From positions 1-18,866 of the forward strand of contig JAJXUC010000033.1 in assembly GCA_021783435.1 (NCBI GenBank): a DNA stretch of 18,866 bases, in the 5' to 3' direction. Below are positions 16,017 through 18,866 of the stretch, in pieces. This stretch comes from Pseudomonadota bacterium (lineage in GTDB: Bacteria; Pseudomonadota; Gammaproteobacteria; Burkholderiales; Burkholderiaceae). The translations under genes and the position numbers were made by a program. How positions within the stretch are numbered: position 1 is the stretch's first letter; every line of letters starts with the position of its first letter. The notes below the pieces were generated by a model. The model saw nothing but the letters and a program-made list of their open reading frames with translations. It was not told the DNA's origin and searched no databases.

Positions 16017-16124
16017 CTGTCTTCATCCCGTAGACTCGTCGCAGACCGTCAAGTTGCCACGGCCGATGCGGCCCGTTGCCGGGGGAAACGAAGCCTGGCG
16101 ATGACCGTGACCACGCGCACACGC

Positions 16125-16139
16125 GCCGCGCTTCGCGGC
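16125..16139. repeat. Small GC hairpin upstream of gcdH
   Basis: GCCGCG (16125-16130) and CGCGGC (16134-16139) pair over a 3-base loop, 47 nt before the gcdH start. It would lie in the mRNA leader. In such GC-rich DNA, a hairpin this short could arise by chance. Confidence 0.25.
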
Positions 16140-16186
16140 CATCGCGGTTTGGATGGTCAGGCCCGTTCCACTCTGGAGATTCCCGC

Positions 16187-17368
16187 ATGTCTTCTTCCAA
16201 ACCCGTTTTCCACTGGGATGACCCGCTGCAACTCGACGCCCAGCTCAGCGCCGACGAGCGCGCCGTGCGCGACGCGGCACAAGCCTACTGTCAGGGCCAA
16301 CTCGCGCCGCGGGTGCAAGACGCGTTTCGCCACGAGACCACCGACCCGGCCATCTTCCGCGAGATGGGCGCGCTCGGCCTGCTCGGCCCCACCATTCCCG
16401 AGGCGTATGGCGGCGCTGGCCTGAACCAGGTCGCCTACGGACTGATTGCCCGCGAGGTCGAGCGGGTGGATTCCGGCTACCGCTCCATGATGAGCGTGCA
16501 AAGCTCGCTGGTGATGCTGCCCATCCACACCTTCGGCACCGAAGCGCAGAAACAGAAGTACCTGCCCAGACTCGCCACCGGTGCATGGATCGGCTGTTTC
16601 GGCCTGACCGAGCCGAACCACGGCTCCGATCCCGGCGGCATGACCACGCGGGCGCGCAAGGTGCCCGGCGGCTATGCGCTGAGCGGCAGCAAGATGTGGA
16701 TCAGCAACAGCCCGATCGCCGACGTGTTCGTGGTTTGGGCGAAAGACGACGCCGGCGAGATTCGCGGCTTCATCCTCGACAAGGGCGCCAAGGGCCTTTC
16801 GGCTCCCGCCATTCACGGCAAGGTGGGGCTGCGCGCCTCGATCACCGGCGAGATCGTGATGGACGCGGTGTTCTGCCCGGAGGAGAACGCCTTCCCCCAG
16901 GTGCGCGGGCTCAAAGGCCCGTTCACCTGCCTCAACAGCGCGCGCTTCGGCATTGCCTGGGGCGCGCTGGGTGCCGCCGAGGACTGCTACCGCCGCGCGC
17001 GGCAGTACGTGCTAGACCGCCGGCAGTTCGGCCGTCCGCTGGCGGCCAACCAGCTCATCCAGAAAAAGCTGGCCGACATGCTGAGCGAAATCAGTCTCGG
17101 CCTGCAGGGCTGCCTGCGGCTGGGGCGGATGAAAGAGGACGGCAGCGCCGCGGTGGAACTCACCTCCATCATGAAGCGCAACAGTTGCGGCAAGGCGCTC
17201 GACATCGCCCGCACCGCGCGCGACATGCTGGGCGGCAACGGCATCTCCGACGAGTTCGGCGTTGCCCGCCATCTGGTCAACCTGGAAGTGGTGAACACCT
17301 ACGAAGGCACCCACGACGTGCACGCGCTCATCCTGGGCCGCGCCATCACGGGGATTGCGGCGTTTTGA
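16187..17368 (+). CDS. gcdH: Acyl-CoA dehydrogenase, glutaryl-CoA dehydrogenase type
   Basis: A 393-residue FAD enzyme. Glutaryl-CoA dehydrogenase oxidises and decarboxylates glutaryl-CoA to crotonyl-CoA in lysine, tryptophan and benzoate breakdown, passing electrons to ETF. Landmarks are [17 protein letters not shown] (64-80), [17 protein letters not shown] (94-110, Arg99 equivalent to the carboxylate-binding Arg94), [16 protein letters not shown] (137-152), [20 protein letters not shown] (167-186), [20 protein letters not shown] (277-296), [16 protein letters not shown] (346-361) and [20 protein letters not shown] (370-389) with catalytic Glu373. These resemble the GCDH subfamily more than other acyl-CoA dehydrogenases. 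GGAGA at 16175-16179 lies 7 nt before ATG 16187. No CoA-transferase or regulator partner is visible nearby. Confidence 0.92.
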   Translation: MSSSKPVFHWDDPLQLDAQLSADERAVRDAAQAYCQGQLAPRVQDAFRHETTDPAIFREMGALGLLGPTIPEAYGGAGLNQVAYGLIAREVERVDSGYRSMMSVQSSLVMLPIHTFGTEAQKQKYLPRLATGAWIGCFGLTEPNHGSDPGGMTTRARKVPGGYALSGSKMWISNSPIADVFVVWAKDDAGEIRGFILDKGAKGLSAPAIHGKVGLRASITGEIVMDAVFCPEENAFPQVRGLKGPFTCLNSARFGIAWGALGAAEDCYRRARQYVLDRRQFGRPLAANQLIQKKLADMLSEISLGLQGCLRLGRMKEDGSAAVELTSIMKRNSCGKALDIARTARDMLGGNGISDEFGVARHLVNLEVVNTYEGTHDVHALILGRAITGIAAF

Positions 17369-17377
17369 TGGGGCGTC

Positions 17378-17404
17378 ATACGCCGAGGCCTGAGCTGGGC
17401 GTAT
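17378..17404 (+). terminator. Dyad after gcdH, possible 3' hairpin
   Basis: ATACGCC (17378-17384) pairs with GGCGTAT (17398-17404) over 13 nt, starting 9 nt after the gcdH stop. No T-run follows, so its role as a terminator is tentative. Confidence 0.3.
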
Positions 17405-17485
17405 CAGGGTTCGCGTGGCCAAGGGCTGTGGGCCGGCGCACAAGGCCGATCCTTGCGCATGGGAATGGATATTGGTGTTGATGAA

Positions 17486-17505
17486 GGCTGATCGCGTGGT
17501 CAGCC
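17486..17505 (-). terminator. Dyad overlapping the ketosynthase stop codon
   Basis: GGCTGA (17486-17491) and TCAGCC (17500-17505) are reverse complements over an 8-base loop; the right arm contains the ketosynthase stop. No T-run follows on the minus strand. Confidence 0.25.
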
Positions 17506-18753
17506 GCGGGCTGCGGGCGATGCCGCGCGCAGCGCGAGCACGGCGTTGGTGCCGCCGAAGGCGAACGAGTTCGACAGCATGGTGCGCGCCGCAACGCCCG
17601 CGCGCGCGGCGTTGGGCACATAGTCCAGATCGCACGCCGGGTCCGGGTTCTGCAGATGCAGGGTCGGCAAGGCGGTGCCGTGCTGCAGGGCCAGCAGCGA
17701 CAACACGCATTCCACTGCGCCTGCGGCACCGAGCAGGTGGCCATGCATGGCCTTGGTCGCGCTGATGGGGATGCGCGGGGCGCGGGCGCCGAATACCGCC
17801 TTGATCGCCGCCGTCTCCACCGCGTCGTTGGCCTGCGTGCCGGTGCCGTGCGCGTTGATCATGTCGATGTCCTGCGGGTCGAGCGCGGCGGATTGCAGCG
17901 CCGCGCGCATCGCCGCCGCCTGGCCCGCGACGCTGGGCCGGGTGAAGTGGCCGGCATCGGTGCTGAGCCCGTAGCCCAGAAGTTCACCGTGAATCCCAGC
18001 CCCCCGGGCGATGGCCTGCTCCCAGGGCTCCAGCACCAGCATGGCCGCGCCTTCGCCCAGCACCATGCCACTGCGGTTTTGCGAGAACGGCTTGCACGAG
18101 GCCGAGGGTTCGGCCGTGTCGATGCTGGCCAGCGTGCGCAGCGCCTCCCAGGCCTTCAACGAGCCGAAGGCCAGCGGGGCTTCCGCGCCACCGGCCAGGG
18201 CCAGATCCAGGCTGCCGCCGGCGATGCGCAACCAGGCCTCGCCGATGGCCACGGCCGACGAAGCGCAAGCGCTCGAATACGTCAGGTTGGGACCGAGCAA
18301 GCCGTACTCCAGGCCGATCCACCCGGCGGGCGCGTTGGGCATGCCCAGCAGCACGGTGTAGGGTTTGATGCGGTCGGACGCCTCGCCGTAAAGCGTCTGG
18401 TAGCCGGCGTCGTTGCTGAGGCAACCGCCCATGCCCGTGCCGACGAAAACACCGGCGCGGCTGCGGTCGCAGGCGTCGAGCCCGCCCCCCGCGGCATCGA
18501 CAGCCTGGCGCGCCGCCACCAGGGCGAACTGGCTGACGCGGTCGAGCATGCGCAGCTTGGGCGCATCGAAATGCTGCGCGCCGTCGAACCCCGGCACCGT
18601 GGCGGCAAGCGGCGCGATCAGCCGATGGGCAAACGGCGCTTCGAGGCGGTGAACGCCGGAGCGCCCGGCATGGGCATTGCCGTCAACCTCCGCCACACAC
18701 CGGCCCAGCGGACACAGCACGCCGATGCCAGTGACCGCGACCCGTCTCATCAT
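17500..18753 (-). CDS. Beta-ketoacyl-ACP synthase, FabF-like
   Basis: A 417-residue thiolase-fold condensing enzyme that extends an acyl chain with malonyl-ACP. RRVAVTGIGVLCPLG (3-17) is the typical start. The active site is complete: Cys163 in LTYSSACASSAVAIG, His302 in INAHGTGTQAND and His339 in ATKAMHGHLLGAAGAVE, with Lys334 also present. SNSFAFGGTNAVL (394-406) closes the fold. FabF proteins usually have Thr where His337 stands (TGH). It lacks fab or acp neighbours, so it is more likely a specialised enzyme (aryl polyene, polyketide or secondary lipid) than housekeeping FabF; this is inference. ATG 18753 has AGGAGG 9 nt ahead; the second ATG (18750) is also possible. A 4-nt ATGA overlap links it to an open frame upstream. 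Confidence 0.88.
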   Translation of the reverse strand: MMRRVAVTGIGVLCPLGRCVAEVDGNAHAGRSGVHRLEAPFAHRLIAPLAATVPGFDGAQHFDAPKLRMLDRVSQFALVAARQAVDAAGGGLDACDRSRAGVFVGTGMGGCLSNDAGYQTLYGEASDRIKPYTVLLGMPNAPAGWIGLEYGLLGPNLTYSSACASSAVAIGEAWLRIAGGSLDLALAGGAEAPLAFGSLKAWEALRTLASIDTAEPSASCKPFSQNRSGMVLGEGAAMLVLEPWEQAIARGAGIHGELLGYGLSTDAGHFTRPSVAGQAAAMRAALQSAALDPQDIDMINAHGTGTQANDAVETAAIKAVFGARAPRIPISATKAMHGHLLGAAGAVECVLSLLALQHGTALPTLHLQNPDPACDLDYVPNAARAGVAARTMLSNSFAFGGTNAVLALRAASPAARG

Positions 18754-18866
18754 CGACACCACCCTCCTGGCAACCACCAACTCCCCGGCCTCGCGCGACA
18801 GGCCTCCACCCGCGCCCAGAGGTCGGCGCCAGCTTGCGGGCGGGTGGGGGCGGTCGCCAGGGGCCG
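18750..18866 (-). CDS. Possible 3' end of a gene coupled to the ketosynthase
   Basis: A minus-strand frame is open from the window edge for 38 codons and ends at TGA 18752-18750, overlapping the ketosynthase ATG as ATGA. The final residues read LWARVEACRARPGSWWLPGG. The ketosynthase ribosome site AGGAGG would lie inside its last codons, the usual pattern of coupled operon genes. All three frames of this GC-rich stretch are open, so the call is tentative and no family is recognised. Confidence 0.35.
   Translation of the reverse strand, partial: RPLATAPTRPQAGADLWARVEACRARPGSWWLPGGWCR

Noticed and set aside
14342..16033. Long plus-strand open frame (563 codons)
   Set aside because: It is antisense to secD, yajC and the DUF2784 gene, whose motifs are unmistakable; the composition is typical of a shadow frame.
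17368..17481. 37-codon frame starting in the gcdH stop (TGATG)
   Set aside because: The overlap looks like coupling, but the product is Arg/Gly/Pro-rich with no pattern and the region contains a 3' dyad.

Overview
The window (18.9 kb, GC-rich) reads as chromosomal core DNA of a betaproteobacterium, most likely Burkholderiales and possibly Thiomonas-like. This rests on protein character and on gene neighbourhoods (LysM protein-dprA-smg divergent from def-fmt-htpX; a GST gene divergent from purB; yajC-secD-secF), not on a database match. I see no tRNA or rRNA gene, insertion sequence, CRISPR array or prophage.

Layout. (1) 1-3337, small accessory/catabolic block: the 5' end of a LysR-type regulator (minus) with a perfect dyad next to its ribosome site, a short frameshifted coding remnant, then a plus-strand run of a LigB/DODA-type dioxygenase, a YpfH-type serine esterase and a DoxX membrane protein, facing a glutathione S-transferase gene. 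(2) 3338-7974, housekeeping: purB, a four-helix YvlD/phage_holin_4_2 membrane protein, then on the minus strand def-fmt-htpX with a strong intrinsic terminator after htpX. (3) 7975-12101: a 297-bp divergent gap with two tandem hairpins, then LysM protein-dprA (natural transformation), smg, and an unfamiliar Asn/Thr-rich lipoprotein. (4) 12137-15961 (minus): DUF2784 membrane protein, then yajC-secD-secF, the Sec ancillary complex, with a perfect 21-bp palindrome before yajC. (5) 16187-18866: a glutaryl-CoA dehydrogenase-type acyl-CoA dehydrogenase (plus), convergent with a FabF-like ketosynthase (minus) that may be translationally coupled to a gene running out of the window.

How the genes work together: def and fmt form the N-formylmethionine cycle (formylation of initiator tRNA, then removal of the formyl group). 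HtpX and SecD/SecF/YajC both serve inner-membrane protein quality and export. Nothing here amounts to a new multi-gene system. The most unusual signals are regulatory: two -10-like hexamers placed at identical leaderless spacing before purB and smg, several perfect dyads, an intrinsic-terminator-like element with no matching gene, and a non-AUG start for fmt.
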